DNA of 64,000 nt from Aeromonas veronii bv. veronii (lineage in GTDB: Bacteria; Pseudomonadota; Gammaproteobacteria; Enterobacterales; Aeromonadaceae), in assembly GCF_000820225.1 (NCBI RefSeq), contig NZ_CDDK01000018.1:62001-126000 (forward strand), given 5' to 3'. Of the stretch, positions 29,069 to 42,486 are shown piece after piece. The notes under the pieces were generated by a model, which was given only the letters and a program-made list of their open reading frames with translations, had not been told where the DNA came from and searched no databases. How positions within the stretch are numbered: position 1 is the first letter of the stretch; each line of letters begins with the position of its first letter. The position numbers and the translations under genes are program-made.

Positions 29069-30008
29069 ACGCTTCCTGAATGGCTTGGCTAAGTTGATAC
29101 ACCGCCATCGCATAGAGTGGGCTGCGATTGTAACGGGTGATCACATAAAAGTTATGCCGTGCGACCCAGTATTCCGGTCCATCGGCTTGGGCAAACGCCA
29201 GCAACTTGACCGGCGTCTGTGGGGCCAGCGGCGTGGCGAGCTCAATCCCTGCCGCCGCCAGTTCTGACCACTGTTGTGTTAGCTCGGGCTCAGGCCTGAG
29301 TAGAGGTTCGACCGCCATCAACCCGATCTGGGCCGGTTCCACCACGGATTCGCCCCAGCGCCACTGGTGGCTGGCAAAATAGTTGGCCACGCTGCCGATG
29401 GCATCGACCGGGTTGGCAAACAGATCCCGCTTGCCATCCCCGTCAAAATCGACGGCGTAGTGGCGATAGCTGGAGGGCATGAACTGCCCCATCCCCATGG
29501 CGCCGGCATAGGAGCCCTTGAGGGTATCGAGTTGCCACCCTTCCTCTTTGGCCAGCACCACCAGCTGGGCAAACTCCTTGGCAAAGAAGTCGCTGCGCTC
29601 CGGGTAGTGGAACCCCAGGGTGTAGAGGCTATCGAGCACCGGATGACGGCCCATCTGGCGACCGTAGAAGGTTTCTACCCCGATGATAGCCACGATGAGC
29701 GAGGCGGGCACCCGATAGGTCTGCTCCGCGCGAGCCAGTGTCTCGGCATGTTGCTGCCAGAACTGCTGGCCGTCACGGATGCGCTCCGGGGTAACAAACA
29801 GCGGCCGGTAGCGATGCCAGGGTTTGGCCTCCCACGGCTTGCTGATGGTGTCGAGCACCTCTTGGCGCAACTGGGCGCGGGCGACCGCGGCCTGCAGCTC
29901 CGCCAGCGGCACCTGCTGCTGGTCGGCGAGCAGGGCCAACCGATCCGGCGACACGGCGGCGGTCGCCATCGTGGTGGCGAGCGAGAGCAGCAATCCAACC
30001 CGTCTCAT
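29010..30008 (-). CDS. mltB: Lytic murein transglycosylase B
   Basis: Cleaves peptidoglycan glycan strands to 1,6-anhydro ends. The 332-residue protein has the family-3 lytic transglycosylase catalytic Glu112 in IIGVETFYGR, followed by LDTLKGSYAGAMGMGQFMPSSY. The N-terminus is a plain signal peptide (cleaved near ATAA), not a lipoprotein signal, so this one is probably soluble in the periplasm. It starts on the rodA stop (TGATG) and overlaps rlpA, placing it in the elongasome operon. Confidence 0.94.
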   Translation of the reverse strand: MRRVGLLLSLATTMATAAVSPDRLALLADQQQVPLAELQAAVARAQLRQEVLDTISKPWEAKPWHRYRPLFVTPERIRDGQQFWQQHAETLARAEQTYRVPASLIVAIIGVETFYGRQMGRHPVLDSLYTLGFHYPERSDFFAKEFAQLVVLAKEEGWQLDTLKGSYAGAMGMGQFMPSSYRHYAVDFDGDGKRDLFANPVDAIGSVANYFASHQWRWGESVVEPAQIGLMAVEPLLRPEPELTQQWSELAAAGIELATPLAPQTPVKLLAFAQADGPEYWVARHNFYVITRYNRSPLYAMAVYQLSQAIQEAYASSSQTPPAQPELVAGRL

Positions 30009-31111
30009 CAGGCGAGCAGTCTTCTATGAGTCTGGATGGACATCAGGATACCGAATCCAGCCATCAGGGTCACCATGGAAGTGCCGCCATAGCTCACCAG
30101 CGGCAGGGGCACCCCTACCACCGGCAAGATGCCGCTCACCATGCCCATGTTGACGAACACATAGACGAAGAAGGTGAGGGTGATGGCGCCGCCCAGCAGT
30201 CGCTCGAAGCTGTTCTGGGCCTGCATCGAGATAAACAGGCAGCGGCTGATGACGTAGAGGTAGAGCACCAGCAGCAGGGCAACCCCCACCAGACCGAACT
30301 CCTCGCTGAATACCGCGAAGATAAAGTCGGTATGCCGTTCTGGTAAAAACTCCAGCTGGGACTGGGTCCCTTGCAGCCACCCCTTGCCAAAGACGCCGCC
30401 GGAGCCGATTGCAATCTTGGACTGGATGATGTGATAGCCGCGACCGAGCGGGTCCTTCTCCGGGTCGAGCAGCATCAGCACTCGCTGGCGCTGGTAGTCG
30501 TGCATCAGGAAGAACCAGAGCACCGGCATAAAGGCCAGCATCAGCAGGACCGCCAAGCCGATCAGCCACCAGCTGAGCCCCGCCAGGAAGATGACAAAGA
30601 AGCCGGAGGCGGCCACCAGAATGGAGGTACCAAGGTCAGGCTGGGCGGCGATCAGCAGGGTGGGCAGCAGCACCATGATGAGGGCGATCACCACATGGCT
30701 GAACTTGGGTGGCAGCGAGTGGCGACTGAGCCAGGCGGCCACCATGATGGGCATGGAGAGCTTCATCACCTCGGAGGGCTGGAACTTCATAAAGCCCAGA
30801 TCGAGCCAGCGCTGGGCCCCCTTGCCGATGTGGCCGAACACGTCTACCGCAATCAGCATCAGCACCACCACGGCGAACAGCGGCACCGACCAGCGGGCGT
30901 AGAGGGAGGGGGGCAACTGGGCCAGGCCGATCATCAGAGCAAAGGCGAGACCGCCGCGCACCAGCTGGCGCACGATGGAGTCCATATCCTGACCGGAGGC
31001 GGAGTAGAGCACCACCATGGAGAGGGTCATCACGGCCAGCAGACCGAGCAGCAGGGGCAAGTCGATATGCAGCTTGTACCAGATGCTCTGCTGGCGGGCA
31101 GAATTACTCAT
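30008..31111 (-). CDS. rodA: Rod-shape peptidoglycan polymerase RodA
   Basis: A SEDS-family glycosyltransferase working with PBP2 in cell elongation. The 367-residue protein has about ten transmembrane helices; SEDS landmarks include [14 protein letters not shown] (catalytic Asp region) and [16 protein letters not shown]. The family N-terminus [19 protein letters not shown] begins at ATG 31111, overlapping the mrdA stop by eight bases, although the frame is open to 31234. Confidence 0.96.
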   Translation of the reverse strand: MSNSARQQSIWYKLHIDLPLLLGLLAVMTLSMVVLYSASGQDMDSIVRQLVRGGLAFALMIGLAQLPPSLYARWSVPLFAVVVLMLIAVDVFGHIGKGAQRWLDLGFMKFQPSEVMKLSMPIMVAAWLSRHSLPPKFSHVVIALIMVLLPTLLIAAQPDLGTSILVAASGFFVIFLAGLSWWLIGLAVLLMLAFMPVLWFFLMHDYQRQRVLMLLDPEKDPLGRGYHIIQSKIAIGSGGVFGKGWLQGTQSQLEFLPERHTDFIFAVFSEEFGLVGVALLLVLYLYVISRCLFISMQAQNSFERLLGGAITLTFFVYVFVNMGMVSGILPVVGVPLPLVSYGGTSMVTLMAGFGILMSIQTHRRLLA

Positions 31112-33026
31112 TGGGAGCGACCTCACTCGGTTGGGACGGCTTTTCCGGTGCCGGTGGCAGTTGCGGATCCGGGGGCAGCAGATAGGCATCCAGCATCTGG
31201 CGTGCAATGGGCGATGCAGCACGGCCACCGCCACCTCCGATGGAGTTTTCCAGTACCAGAGCTACCACCGCTTTTGGCGCCTCGAAGGGGGCATAAGCAA
31301 CGAACAAAGCGTTATCGCGATGCTCCGCCTTGACCGTCTTGATGTTGTAAACCTGATTTTCCTTCAAACCGACTACCTGGGCTGTGCCCGATTTGCCGCC
31401 TGAGGAGTAAGGCGCCTTGGCAAACGAGTGACGGCCACTGCCTTCACTGCCATGGTTGACTCGCCACATCCCCTCCTGCGCCACTTTCCAGAAGCTGTCG
31501 TTCTTGAGCTTGAGGGCGATATTGGGGTTGATGGGGGCATCGACCACCCCCGCCTGGGAGGCTGTGCTCTTGAGCAGGTGCGGGGTGACGTCGTGACCAT
31601 TCTGGGTCAGGATGCTGATCGCCTTGGCCAGTTGGAGCGGGGTGGCGCTCCAGTAGCCCTGACCGATACCGACAGAGATGGTGTCACCCTGATACCAGGG
31701 CTGGCGCCAACGGGCCATCTTCCAGTCACGGGACGGCATGACTCCTTTGGTCTCTTCATAAAGATCGACCCCGGTGTACTGACCGAAGCCGAACTTGGTC
31801 ATATAGCTGTGGATCTTGTCGATGCCGACCCGATAGGCGAGATCGTAGAAGTAGGTATCTGCCGAGACCTCGATGGCGCGATAGACGTCGAGCCAGCCAT
31901 GACCCCAGCGGCGCCAGTCGCGAAACTTCTTGGTGGTACCGGGAATGGAGAAGCTCGGGCCGCCGAAATAGCGGTAGCCCGGGGTGATGGCCCCCTCGTT
32001 GAGACCCATGATGGACATCATGGGCTTGACGGTAGAGGCAGGGGCATAAATGCCCTGGGTGGTGCGGTTGACCAGCGGCCGCGCCGGATCGTTGAGCAGC
32101 GCCGAGTAGTTGGCGCTGGAGATACCGGTCACGAACAGGTTGGGGTCATAGCTCGGGCTCGACTCCAGGGCCAGGATGGCGCCGGTTTTCGGGTCCATCA
32201 TCACGATGGCACCGCGCTGGCCAGCCAGCAGTTGCTGGGCCTTGAGCTGCATCCGGACGTCGATATTGAGGTAGATATCCTTGCCGGGAATAGGTGGCTG
32301 GAACTTGAGGGTGCGGACAATCCGGCCGCGGTTGTTCACCTCGACCTCCTGATAGCCCGCCACGCCGTGCAGCTCATCCTCGTAATACTTCTCCACCCCC
32401 TGCTTGCCGATATCCTTGGTGGCCGCGTAGTTGGCGAGTTTTTCTTCCTTCTCGAGGCGCTCCACGTCACGGGTGTTGATCTTGGCCACATATCCCAAAG
32501 CATGGGTGAGGGTGTCACCAAACGGGTAGTAGCGCTTGAGGTAGGCCTCGATGCTGGCGCCCGGGTAGTTATGCTGGTTGACCGAGAAGAGGGCTACCTG
32601 ATATTCGGTCAGTTTCTCGTAGAGGGGGACCGGCTTGAAGCGGCGCTGGCGCTTCACTTCGGCGAGGAACTTCTCCTTGGTGCCCTCTGGCAGACCCAGC
32701 AGGGTGATCAGCTGGTCGGCGGTTTTTTCGAGATCCTTGGTCTCTTCCGGCACGATTTCCAGACTGTAGACCGGGCGATTTTCTGCCAGCAGCACACCGT
32801 TGGTGTCATAGATGAGGCCCCGTGGCGGCGCCACCGGTACCACGCGGATACGGTTGGAGTTGGAGCGAGTCTGGTAGGTGTCGTAGGACTCGACCTGCAG
32901 ATAATAGAGATTGCCCAGCAGCACCAGCATCAGCACGACGATGCCGATGTAGGCTACCAGGGTGCGCCGGAAGAACAGATTGCCCTCGGCACTGTGATCG
33001 CGCATTTCGATGCGTTGTTTCAGCAT
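31104..33026 (-). CDS. mrdA: Penicillin-binding protein 2 (elongation transpeptidase)
   Basis: A 640-residue class B PBP with one N-terminal membrane helix (about residues 20-42), a pedestal domain, and a transpeptidase domain with S331TVK, SAD at 388-390 and K545SGT. It forms the elongation synthase with RodA, whose gene overlaps its 3' end. It starts at ATG 33026; the order rlmH-mrdA-rodA matches E. coli. Confidence 0.97.
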   Translation of the reverse strand: MLKQRIEMRDHSAEGNLFFRRTLVAYIGIVVLMLVLLGNLYYLQVESYDTYQTRSNSNRIRVVPVAPPRGLIYDTNGVLLAENRPVYSLEIVPEETKDLEKTADQLITLLGLPEGTKEKFLAEVKRQRRFKPVPLYEKLTEYQVALFSVNQHNYPGASIEAYLKRYYPFGDTLTHALGYVAKINTRDVERLEKEEKLANYAATKDIGKQGVEKYYEDELHGVAGYQEVEVNNRGRIVRTLKFQPPIPGKDIYLNIDVRMQLKAQQLLAGQRGAIVMMDPKTGAILALESSPSYDPNLFVTGISSANYSALLNDPARPLVNRTTQGIYAPASTVKPMMSIMGLNEGAITPGYRYFGGPSFSIPGTTKKFRDWRRWGHGWLDVYRAIEVSADTYFYDLAYRVGIDKIHSYMTKFGFGQYTGVDLYEETKGVMPSRDWKMARWRQPWYQGDTISVGIGQGYWSATPLQLAKAISILTQNGHDVTPHLLKSTASQAGVVDAPINPNIALKLKNDSFWKVAQEGMWRVNHGSEGSGRHSFAKAPYSSGGKSGTAQVVGLKENQVYNIKTVKAEHRDNALFVAYAPFEAPKAVVALVLENSIGGGGGRAASPIARQMLDAYLLPPDPQLPPAPEKPSQPSEVAPNE

Positions 33027-33075
33027 GCCTTTACCTCAAGACCCTTGGGGGCAATAAGAGCAGGAACTGCATTGT

Positions 33076-33099
33076 TCACTCTCTGTGATAGGGGTGAAT
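33076..33099 (-). repeat. Diverged copy of the rlmH 3' end
   Basis: A 24-bp segment 54 bp downstream of the true rlmH 3' end (33130-33153), with 20 of 24 bases identical. On the minus strand it still reads H-P-Y-H-R-E-stop. Within the shared codons the differences are at third positions. Confidence 0.65.
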
Positions 33100-33129
33100 A
33101 TGAGAGGTGAGACTCCAGAGACGCATGGC

Positions 33130-33597
33130 TCACTCTCTATGATACGGATGATTGGTGGTGATGCTCCAGGCCCGATAGAGGCTCTCTGCCACCAGCACCC
33201 GCACCAGCGGATGGGGCAGGGTGAGCGGTGACAGTGACCAGCTCTGTTCGGCGGCAGCCTTGCACTCGGGTGACAAGCCTTCCGGCCCGCCTACCAGCAG
33301 GGCCACATCGCGGCCATCGAGTTTCCACGCCTCCAGCTGGGTCGCCAACTGCTCCGTGGTCCAGGGCTTGCCCGGAATATCGAGGGTGACGATGCGCGAG
33401 CGCCCCGCAGCCGCCAGCATGGCTTCCCCTTCCTTCTGCAGGATGCGGGGAATGTCGGCATTTTTGCCCCGTTTGCCTGCGCCGATCTCGACGAGTTCAA
33501 ACGGCATGTCTTTGGGGAAGCGGCGACGATACTCTTCGAAGCCATGCTCTACCCAGGCGGGCATCTTGGTGCCCACCGCAATCAACTGGATCTTCAT
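33130..33597 (-). CDS. rlmH: 23S rRNA (pseudouridine1915-N3)-methyltransferase
   Basis: Methylates pseudouridine 1915 in helix 69 of the large subunit. The 155-residue SPOUT-fold protein shows the SAM-binding [10 protein letters not shown] (about residues 101-110) and the C-terminal knot segment [20 protein letters not shown], ending NHPYHRE. It is downstream of rsfS (19-bp gap), as in E. coli. Confidence 0.97.
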   Translation of the reverse strand: MKIQLIAVGTKMPAWVEHGFEEYRRRFPKDMPFELVEIGAGKRGKNADIPRILQKEGEAMLAAAGRSRIVTLDIPGKPWTTEQLATQLEAWKLDGRDVALLVGGPEGLSPECKAAAEQSWSLSPLTLPHPLVRVLVAESLYRAWSITTNHPYHRE

Positions 33598-33616
33598 GGT
33601 CGTTACACTTGTGCTC

Positions 33617-33958
33617 TTATTGCGTATTCATTTGAGCGGCACCGCTCCACAGCTTTTCCAGTTGGTAGAAGTCACGGTGTTCATCCTGCATCACATGCAC
33701 GATCACCGAGCCCATATCTACCAGCACCCATTCACCGCTCAGTTGCCCTTCCACGCTCAGCAGATCCAGACCCGCGTGGCGGGCCTCGCTGGCCAGATGG
33801 TGGGCAATGGCGCTGACGTGACGACTGGAGTTGCCGGAACAGATGATCATGGTGTCAGTAATGCTGGATTTGCCGCGTACATCGAGGGTGATGATGTCGC
33901 GGCCTTTCATGTCATCGATCTTGTCGATGATAAAGGCATGCAATTCTTGGCCTTGCAA
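33617..33958 (-). CDS. rsfS: Ribosomal silencing factor RsfS
   Basis: Binds L14 (uL14) of free 50S subunits in stationary phase and blocks joining. A 113-residue protein; [19 protein letters not shown] and [21 protein letters not shown] are the family core. No ATG fits: a TTG at 33958 is preceded by aggag at seven-base spacing, so TTG is the likely start. It precedes rlmH, forming the ribosome-linked pair of the cluster. Confidence 0.94.
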   Translation of the reverse strand: MQGQELHAFIIDKIDDMKGRDIITLDVRGKSSITDTMIICSGNSSRHVSAIAHHLASEARHAGLDLLSVEGQLSGEWVLVDMGSVIVHVMQDEHRDFYQLEKLWSGAAQMNTQ

Positions 33959-34061
33959 TGAGTATCTCCTGTATTCCGGCGCGCAGCGTTTGCGTCAGGG
34001 CGGCGGATTATATCATGGTCACTCCCGTTTCCCATCGGGCGGGGCGGGATTACGACAGGGG

Positions 34062-34712
34062 CTAGCGGCGGTTGGCGCGGTAGAGCCCCTGTTGATCAAT
34101 ATAGTGCGCAACCGACTCGGGCAAGAGGTAGCGGGTGTCTTGCCCCCCATCCAGCAAGGCCCGCAGTCGGGTGGCTGACAGTTCGATGGGCTGGTTGTCC
34201 GCCAGCCAGATATGACCGGCCAGACGCAGATGCAGCGCGTTGGCATCAGTGGTGTGATGGCGCGCCAGCAACTGCGCCACCTCGGCCGGATAATCCGGTT
34301 GCCAGCCCGGCCGTACGCTCACCACCAGATGGGCATGGTCGAGCAGCTCCTGCCAGCGGTGCCAGCTTGGCAAGCTCAGCAGGGAATCCATACCCATCAG
34401 AAAACAGAGCGGCGTATCGGGTAGTTCATGACGCAGCGCGATCAGGGTATCGATGGTGTAAGAGGGCTTGTCCCGTTGCAGCTCCCGCTCATCCACCACA
34501 AAGTCCCGGTTCTCCGCCGCCGCCAGCTTGACCATGGCAAGGCGCTGTTCGCTCGAGCAGAACGGATTGGCACGGTGGGGCGGGATATGGTTCGGGATCA
34601 GCCGCATCTCGGCCAGCCCGAGGGCATCGCGCGCCTCGATGGCCGGGCGCAGATGGCCGATATGGATAGGATCGAACGTGCCCCCCAGCAGGCCAATGGG
34701 CGCCTTCAGCAC
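34062..34712 (-). CDS. nadD: Nicotinate-nucleotide adenylyltransferase
   Basis: Makes deamido-NAD from NaMN and ATP. The 216-residue protein has the nucleotidyltransferase motifs GGTFDPIHIGHL (residues 10-21) and, in the C-terminal part, IELSATRLR, the ISSTxxR-like ATP site. The start is GTG 34712, seven bases inside the holA 3' end, so it is translationally coupled to holA. Confidence 0.96.
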   Translation of the reverse strand: MLKAPIGLLGGTFDPIHIGHLRPAIEARDALGLAEMRLIPNHIPPHRANPFCSSEQRLAMVKLAAAENRDFVVDERELQRDKPSYTIDTLIALRHELPDTPLCFLMGMDSLLSLPSWHRWQELLDHAHLVVSVRPGWQPDYPAEVAQLLARHHTTDANALHLRLAGHIWLADNQPIELSATRLRALLDGGQDTRYLLPESVAHYIDQQGLYRANRR

Positions 34713-35743
34713 GGGCTGCTCTCCATCACCAGCGGCAGCGGGGTGCCATCACGAAAGCCGAGGGCAATGGTCTGCAACATCAGCCAGGCCTGTTCGGTAT
34801 CGAAGCGGCGCTGGGCGTCGTCCAGCTGGGCCATCAGTTGCCACAGTTGCTGCAACTTGGCAAACGGCAGGCGGGTCAGTGCTTGCTGAATGAGCTGCTG
34901 GCGGCTCTGCCAGATGCGCAGGCGGCTGAAGTGCTCACCCAGCGGCTGGCCGTTGCGCATCGCCAACGACAGCTCGGTCAGCTGCTCCAGCTCGCGGCAG
35001 AGGGTCCAGGCCAGCATCCCCGGCTCGGTGCCTTCGGCCCGCAGGGCGGCCAGAATGCGCTGGGCCCGGTTCACCTTGCCCTCCAGCAGGGTATCGACCA
35101 GCTGGAACGGGGTGAAGTGGGCGTGGCGGATAATGGTCTCTTGCAGATAGGTGACGCTGATGGGCTGGGGCGGCGAGAGCAGGGTCAGCTTCTCGATCTC
35201 CTGGCTGGCGGCCAGCAGGTTGCCCTCGTAGGAGTGGCACATGAAGTTGATGGCATCCGGCAGCGCCTTGAGGCCGAAACGCGCAAAACGGGCGCTCATC
35301 CAGCGCGGGAAGAACTTGGGCTCCGGATGGTTGACCGGCACATAGGTGCCAATCTGGTAGAGCTTGTCGAACCAGGCTGCCTTCATCTGGGTCTGGTTGA
35401 GGCGACCGCCACTCAGTACCAGCAGCAGGTCGGGATGAAGCTGCTTGCCAATTTCGCTGATGCGGGCAGCGAGATCCTTGTCAACCTTGGCGGGCAGCTC
35501 CAGCTCGATGATCTGGCGGGCGGAGAAGAGGCTCATGGCCTGACAGGCATCGTAGACCTGATTCCAGTCCAGCCCCTGTTCCACGACGAAGGTGTGGCGC
35601 TCATCGAAACCCTGCTTGCGGGCGACCTGACGGATGGCATCGATGGCCTCCAGTCGCAACAGGGGCTCGTCGCCAAAAACGAGATAGCAGGGCCGAAGCC
35701 CTGCTTTGAGGTGGTCACCAAATTGCTCAGGGTAGACTCTCAT
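34706..35743 (-). CDS. holA: DNA polymerase III delta subunit
   Basis: A clamp-loader subunit that opens the beta clamp. The 345-residue protein begins with the family segment YPEQFGDHLKAGLRPCYLVFGDEPLL and has the AAA+-like domain without a Walker A motif, as expected. ATG 35743 is preceded by an in-frame TTG. It sits 13 bp after lptE and overlaps nadD. Confidence 0.95.
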   Translation of the reverse strand: MRVYPEQFGDHLKAGLRPCYLVFGDEPLLRLEAIDAIRQVARKQGFDERHTFVVEQGLDWNQVYDACQAMSLFSARQIIELELPAKVDKDLAARISEIGKQLHPDLLLVLSGGRLNQTQMKAAWFDKLYQIGTYVPVNHPEPKFFPRWMSARFARFGLKALPDAINFMCHSYEGNLLAASQEIEKLTLLSPPQPISVTYLQETIIRHAHFTPFQLVDTLLEGKVNRAQRILAALRAEGTEPGMLAWTLCRELEQLTELSLAMRNGQPLGEHFSRLRIWQSRQQLIQQALTRLPFAKLQQLWQLMAQLDDAQRRFDTEQAWLMLQTIALGFRDGTPLPLVMESSPC

Positions 35744-35756
35744 CAAAGTACTCGCA

Positions 35757-36239
35757 TCAGAAGCTGACCTGACTCAACTGCCGGATCACCTGATTGGCCG
35801 CCTGCTCCTGCATTTCGCGGTTGAGCTGCTCCTGCTCACGGGAGGAGGCGAGCGCTGCATCCGGCTTGTTGAGGAAGCTGCGGTTGAAGTTGATGGGGAA
35901 GACCTGAGTCGGCTTGCCCGGTACCGAGATGGTGAACTGGGTACCAAAGCCCAGCACATATTCGGTGTCCGTCCCCAGCGCGTTGACCGAGGCAACCTGA
36001 CTGGTGCTGCCTACGCCGCCCAGAGTGAGCACCGGAATGCCCTCCTTGTCGGCCAGGGTCACGCCAGAGGCCTTCAGACGGGTAGTAACCATCCGGTAGA
36101 AGTCGCTCTTGTTGTCGCCCACGACCTTCATGGTCATCAGCTCGCTCGGAATGCCGTTGCCGCGCATGTGAAAGCCGCAGCCTTGCAGCAGCAGACCAGC
36201 CAGCACGATGGCCATCCAGCGGGTGAAGATGGTGCCCAT
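35757..36239 (-). CDS. lptE: LPS-assembly lipoprotein LptE
   Basis: The outer-membrane lipoprotein plug of the LptD translocon. The 160-residue precursor has lipobox LLQGC (Cys at about residue 21) followed by GFHMRGNG. ATG 36239 (MGTIFTRWMAIVLAG) follows agaggat; the frame is open slightly further upstream. In the conserved leuS-lptE-holA order. Confidence 0.94.
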   Translation of the reverse strand: MGTIFTRWMAIVLAGLLLQGCGFHMRGNGIPSELMTMKVVGDNKSDFYRMVTTRLKASGVTLADKEGIPVLTLGGVGSTSQVASVNALGTDTEYVLGFGTQFTISVPGKPTQVFPINFNRSFLNKPDAALASSREQEQLNREMQEQAANQVIRQLSQVSF

Positions 36240-36322
36240 AGAAAATCCTCTTTGCATTAAGGGAAAGCGGCGGGCGCAGGGCCCGCCGTTATCATCCGTT
36301 TGCTGTCACAGATTGGCAATGA

Positions 36323-36360
36323 TCAGTTGGCAGCCAATTAGTTAGCGACAATGTTGAGCT
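36323..36360 (-). repeat. Diverged copy of the leuS 3' end
   Basis: A 38-bp segment 107 bp downstream of the true leuS end (36430-36467), with 32 of 38 bases identical. Read on the minus strand it encodes L-N-I-V-A-N followed by TAA, while the gene has L-N-I-V-A-N then TGA; the one coding difference is synonymous (AAC/AAT). Confidence 0.65.
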
Positions 36361-36444
36361 GTCATGGGCCGGTACGTCGTTACCCATGAGTGGCCACACA
36401 GTCAGCCAAGGTCGCCAAATGGTATGACATCAGTTGGCAACCGC

Positions 36445-39661
<3,217 letters not shown>

Positions 39662-39691
39662 GTCATGCCATCAAGGCGGACGAGATAACGA

Positions 39692-39721
39692 GCAAAAAGG
39701 CGCCATCAGGCGCCTTTTTCT
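39692..39721. terminator. Bidirectional terminator between ybeL and the PmbA-like gene
   Basis: Stem aaaaaggcgcc / ggcgccttttt with an atca loop. Confidence 0.9.
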
Positions 39722-39745
39722 TGCTTGCAGATTTCGTCGGGGCGT

Positions 39746-41086
39746 TTACTTGCCCGCGACGGAGAGGCCGCCAAAACGGATCTGCGGGGCGTAGAAGCCC
39801 TTGCTGTCGTTGTGGTGCAGGGTGTCACCGACCGCTTCCAGCTCGCCCAGCAGGCGGTAGAAGTTGCCCGCTACCGTGATGCCGCGCACCGGCTGCAGTC
39901 GTACCCCATCGCGGCAGAGGAAGCCCGACGCGCCAAAGGAGAAGTCGCCGCTCACCGCATCGGCACCGGAGTGCAGGCCATCCAGCTTGACCAGCTCCAG
40001 ATAGTCGCCGCTCTGCACCTCCGCTTCGCTATGGGGGCCCGCGCCAAACACCAGGTGGCGAGCGGTCACATCGAGGGCGCTGCGGGCACCGCGAGCGGCC
40101 GAGCCGTTGCTGGCGACGCCAAAGTGGCGGGCGGTGGCGCTGTTGTGGAGCAGGGTTTTCAGCTCCCCTTCGCCAATCAGCAGCAGATCCGAGCTGGCCG
40201 CTCCCTCGCCATCAAACGCCTTGATGTTCATGCCGCCAGGCATATAGACCCGGCTCTCCAGAGTAAGCCAGCGTGACGCCACGCTCTGGCCGACCTTGCT
40301 GCGCCAGGGGTTGATCCCCTGCTGGGCCCACTTGCCTGATAGCACGCCCTGAAAGCAGCCAAACAGGCTGGCGAAGCAGTTGGTGCTAAAGATGACGCTG
40401 TAGCGACCGCTCGGTACCGCTTCACCGGGCAGCAGACCATCGGTGATGGCGTAGATCTGCTCGATCAGGGCCTGGCTATCCAGCTCGTCGAAGCGACGGC
40501 CATACTGCCCCTGCGAGTGCATCGACTGGCGGCCATCCCGTTCCACCAGCGCCGAGGTGTAGCAGCCGACGCTGAACTCGCCGTGCTGGCAGAGGGTGCC
40601 CTGACTGTTGGCGAGCCAGAGCTGGCTCTCCCCTTCGAAGAAGCTGTTGTAGGGGGCGCCGCTCACATAGGGCATGGCCAGCATGTCTGATTCGAGGCGC
40701 AGGGCCAGAGCGATCTTCTCCTCAACCGGCGTGGTATCGGGCTGGTTGATCTCGGCGCAATCTGTGGTGATCCGGCTATTGGCCACCGAGATGCGCTGAT
40801 CCGCATCCACCTTGGCAAAGCGGCTGGCATCGAGCGCATCCTGCAGCATGGCATCCAGCGCCAGCTCATCGAGGGATTCCGAGTAGGCGATGCCGACCCG
40901 ACCCTCTTTGATCAGGCGAATGCCGAGCTGCTGGCTGCTGGTGACCTTGTATTCACCCAGCTCGCCCTTGTCTGCCTTGAGGGAGAAGGCTCTCTCCTGA
41001 TTGGCGATGATGTCTGCCTCGGCTCCGAGGTCGGCCACTTTATCCAGCAGGCGGGTGAGCAGTTGATTCATGTCGATGGTGCTCAT
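39746..41086 (-). CDS. PmbA/TldE family protein (non-metal partner)
   Basis: A 446-residue member of the U62/TldD-PmbA family without the HExxxH zinc motif; the equivalent region reads SVIFSTNCFASLFGCF. In characterised systems TldE/PmbA is the inactive partner wrapping the TldD protease to degrade unfolded peptides such as microcin precursors or CcdA. The gene starts on the TldD-like stop (TGATG), so the two are made together. The N-terminus begins at ATG 41086 (MSTIDMNQLL). Its sequence appears distant from housekeeping PmbA. Confidence 0.85.
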   Translation of the reverse strand: MSTIDMNQLLTRLLDKVADLGAEADIIANQERAFSLKADKGELGEYKVTSSQQLGIRLIKEGRVGIAYSESLDELALDAMLQDALDASRFAKVDADQRISVANSRITTDCAEINQPDTTPVEEKIALALRLESDMLAMPYVSGAPYNSFFEGESQLWLANSQGTLCQHGEFSVGCYTSALVERDGRQSMHSQGQYGRRFDELDSQALIEQIYAITDGLLPGEAVPSGRYSVIFSTNCFASLFGCFQGVLSGKWAQQGINPWRSKVGQSVASRWLTLESRVYMPGGMNIKAFDGEGAASSDLLLIGEGELKTLLHNSATARHFGVASNGSAARGARSALDVTARHLVFGAGPHSEAEVQSGDYLELVKLDGLHSGADAVSGDFSFGASGFLCRDGVRLQPVRGITVAGNFYRLLGELEAVGDTLHHNDSKGFYAPQIRFGGLSVAGK

Positions 41087-42486
41087 CAGGCGTTCCCTCC
41101 CACCAGAATATTGTCTACTTTTAGCGCCGGCTGGCCCACCGAGGTGGGGACCGAGCCTGAGACCGAGCCGCACATGCCAGCAGCTAGCGCCAGATTGCGG
41201 CCCACCATGGAGATCTCTTTCAGCACCTGCGGGCCGGTGCCGATCAGGGTGGCCGACTTGAGCGGTTTGGTGATCTTGCCGTGCTCGATGAGGTAGGCCT
41301 CCTGCACATTGAAGTTGAACTCGCCGGTGCCGGGCTGTACCGAGCCGCCCCCCATCTTCTTGGCGTAGATGCCATGTTCGACGGTGGCCAGCATATCGTC
41401 GAGGCTGTGGTTGCCCGGTTCGATATAGGTGTTGCGCATGCGCGAGGTGGGGGCGTACTTGTAGGATTCGCGCCGCCCGGAGCCGGTGCGTGCGTAGCCT
41501 GTTTTGAGGGCTCCCATTCTGTCCACCAGAAAACCGGTCAGGACGCCATCCTTGATGAGCTGGGTATGCTGGGTCGCCATCCCCTCGTCATCGACGTTGA
41601 TGGAGCCCCAGGCGTTGCCTTGCAGTCCCTCGTCCACCGCATTGACCACCGGATTGGCGATAAGCTGGCCCATCTTGTCGTGGAACACAGACGCCTTCTT
41701 GGCCACCGAGGTGGTCTCCAGCAGATGACCGCACGCTTCGTGGAAGATGACGCCGCCAAAGCCGTTCTCCATGATGACCGGCAGGGTGCCGCTCGGGCAG
41801 GGAACCGCGCCCAGTTTCACCAGTGCCTGACGGGTGGCAGTGAGCGCCAGCTCGCGCGGATCGATGCGATCGGCATGCTCCCACCCCATCAGGGCGCCGG
41901 GGGCCTCGTAACCGACGCTCTGCTCGCTCCCTTCCATGGCGATGGTCTGGGCCATGATGCGGTTGTAGTGGCGGCGATCGGCCACTTGCAGCCCTTCGCT
42001 GTTGAAGATTTCCACCTCCTGCTCCCAGCCCAGCACGTTGCCGGAGAACTGGCTCACCTTGTCGCTCTCGGCGCGGGCCGCCGCATCCATGGCGTGCAGA
42101 TAGGCGATCTTCTGCTCCAGCAGCTTGTCTGCCGACAAGGGCAGGGCCACCGGGTTGCGATCGCTCAGGCGGGTGAAATCGAAGGCGGTGGCGGTCACCA
42201 CAGGGTCGCGGCGGTCTTTGGCCGCCAGCAGGGTGACGATGCGCAGCAGCTCGTCGCGGCTGGCCAGATTGGTGTAGCCGTAGAGCACCTTGTGGCCGTA
42301 ACAGAGGCGTACACCGATGCCGAAATCGAGGCCGCCGCTGATGTTCTCTATCTGGCTGGAGAGCAGGCTGAGCTGGCTGCGGCGCTTGCGCTCCACAAAC
42401 AGCTCGGCAAAATCGGCACCCAGTGCCAGCGCGTGATCGAGCACGTCACGGGCAATAGCGGGGGCCAACAGGGAGAATGGGGTCAT
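41086..42486 (-). CDS. TldD family metalloprotease
   Basis: A 466-residue TldD-type protease; zinc ligands H249E250ACGH254 in FGGVIFHEACGHLLETTS. The C-terminal half carries GTGEFNFNVQEAYLIEHGKI and the terminal Cys-Gly region. The N-terminus (MTPFSLLAPAIARDVLDHAL) does not resemble E. coli TldD, so this pair may be a paralogue of the housekeeping tldD/pmbA. ATG 42486 is preceded by aaaggata. Directly upstream of the PmbA-like partner with a one-base overlap. Confidence 0.88.
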   Translation of the reverse strand: MTPFSLLAPAIARDVLDHALALGADFAELFVERKRRSQLSLLSSQIENISGGLDFGIGVRLCYGHKVLYGYTNLASRDELLRIVTLLAAKDRRDPVVTATAFDFTRLSDRNPVALPLSADKLLEQKIAYLHAMDAAARAESDKVSQFSGNVLGWEQEVEIFNSEGLQVADRRHYNRIMAQTIAMEGSEQSVGYEAPGALMGWEHADRIDPRELALTATRQALVKLGAVPCPSGTLPVIMENGFGGVIFHEACGHLLETTSVAKKASVFHDKMGQLIANPVVNAVDEGLQGNAWGSINVDDEGMATQHTQLIKDGVLTGFLVDRMGALKTGYARTGSGRRESYKYAPTSRMRNTYIEPGNHSLDDMLATVEHGIYAKKMGGGSVQPGTGEFNFNVQEAYLIEHGKITKPLKSATLIGTGPQVLKEISMVGRNLALAAGMCGSVSGSVPTSVGQPALKVDNILVGGNA

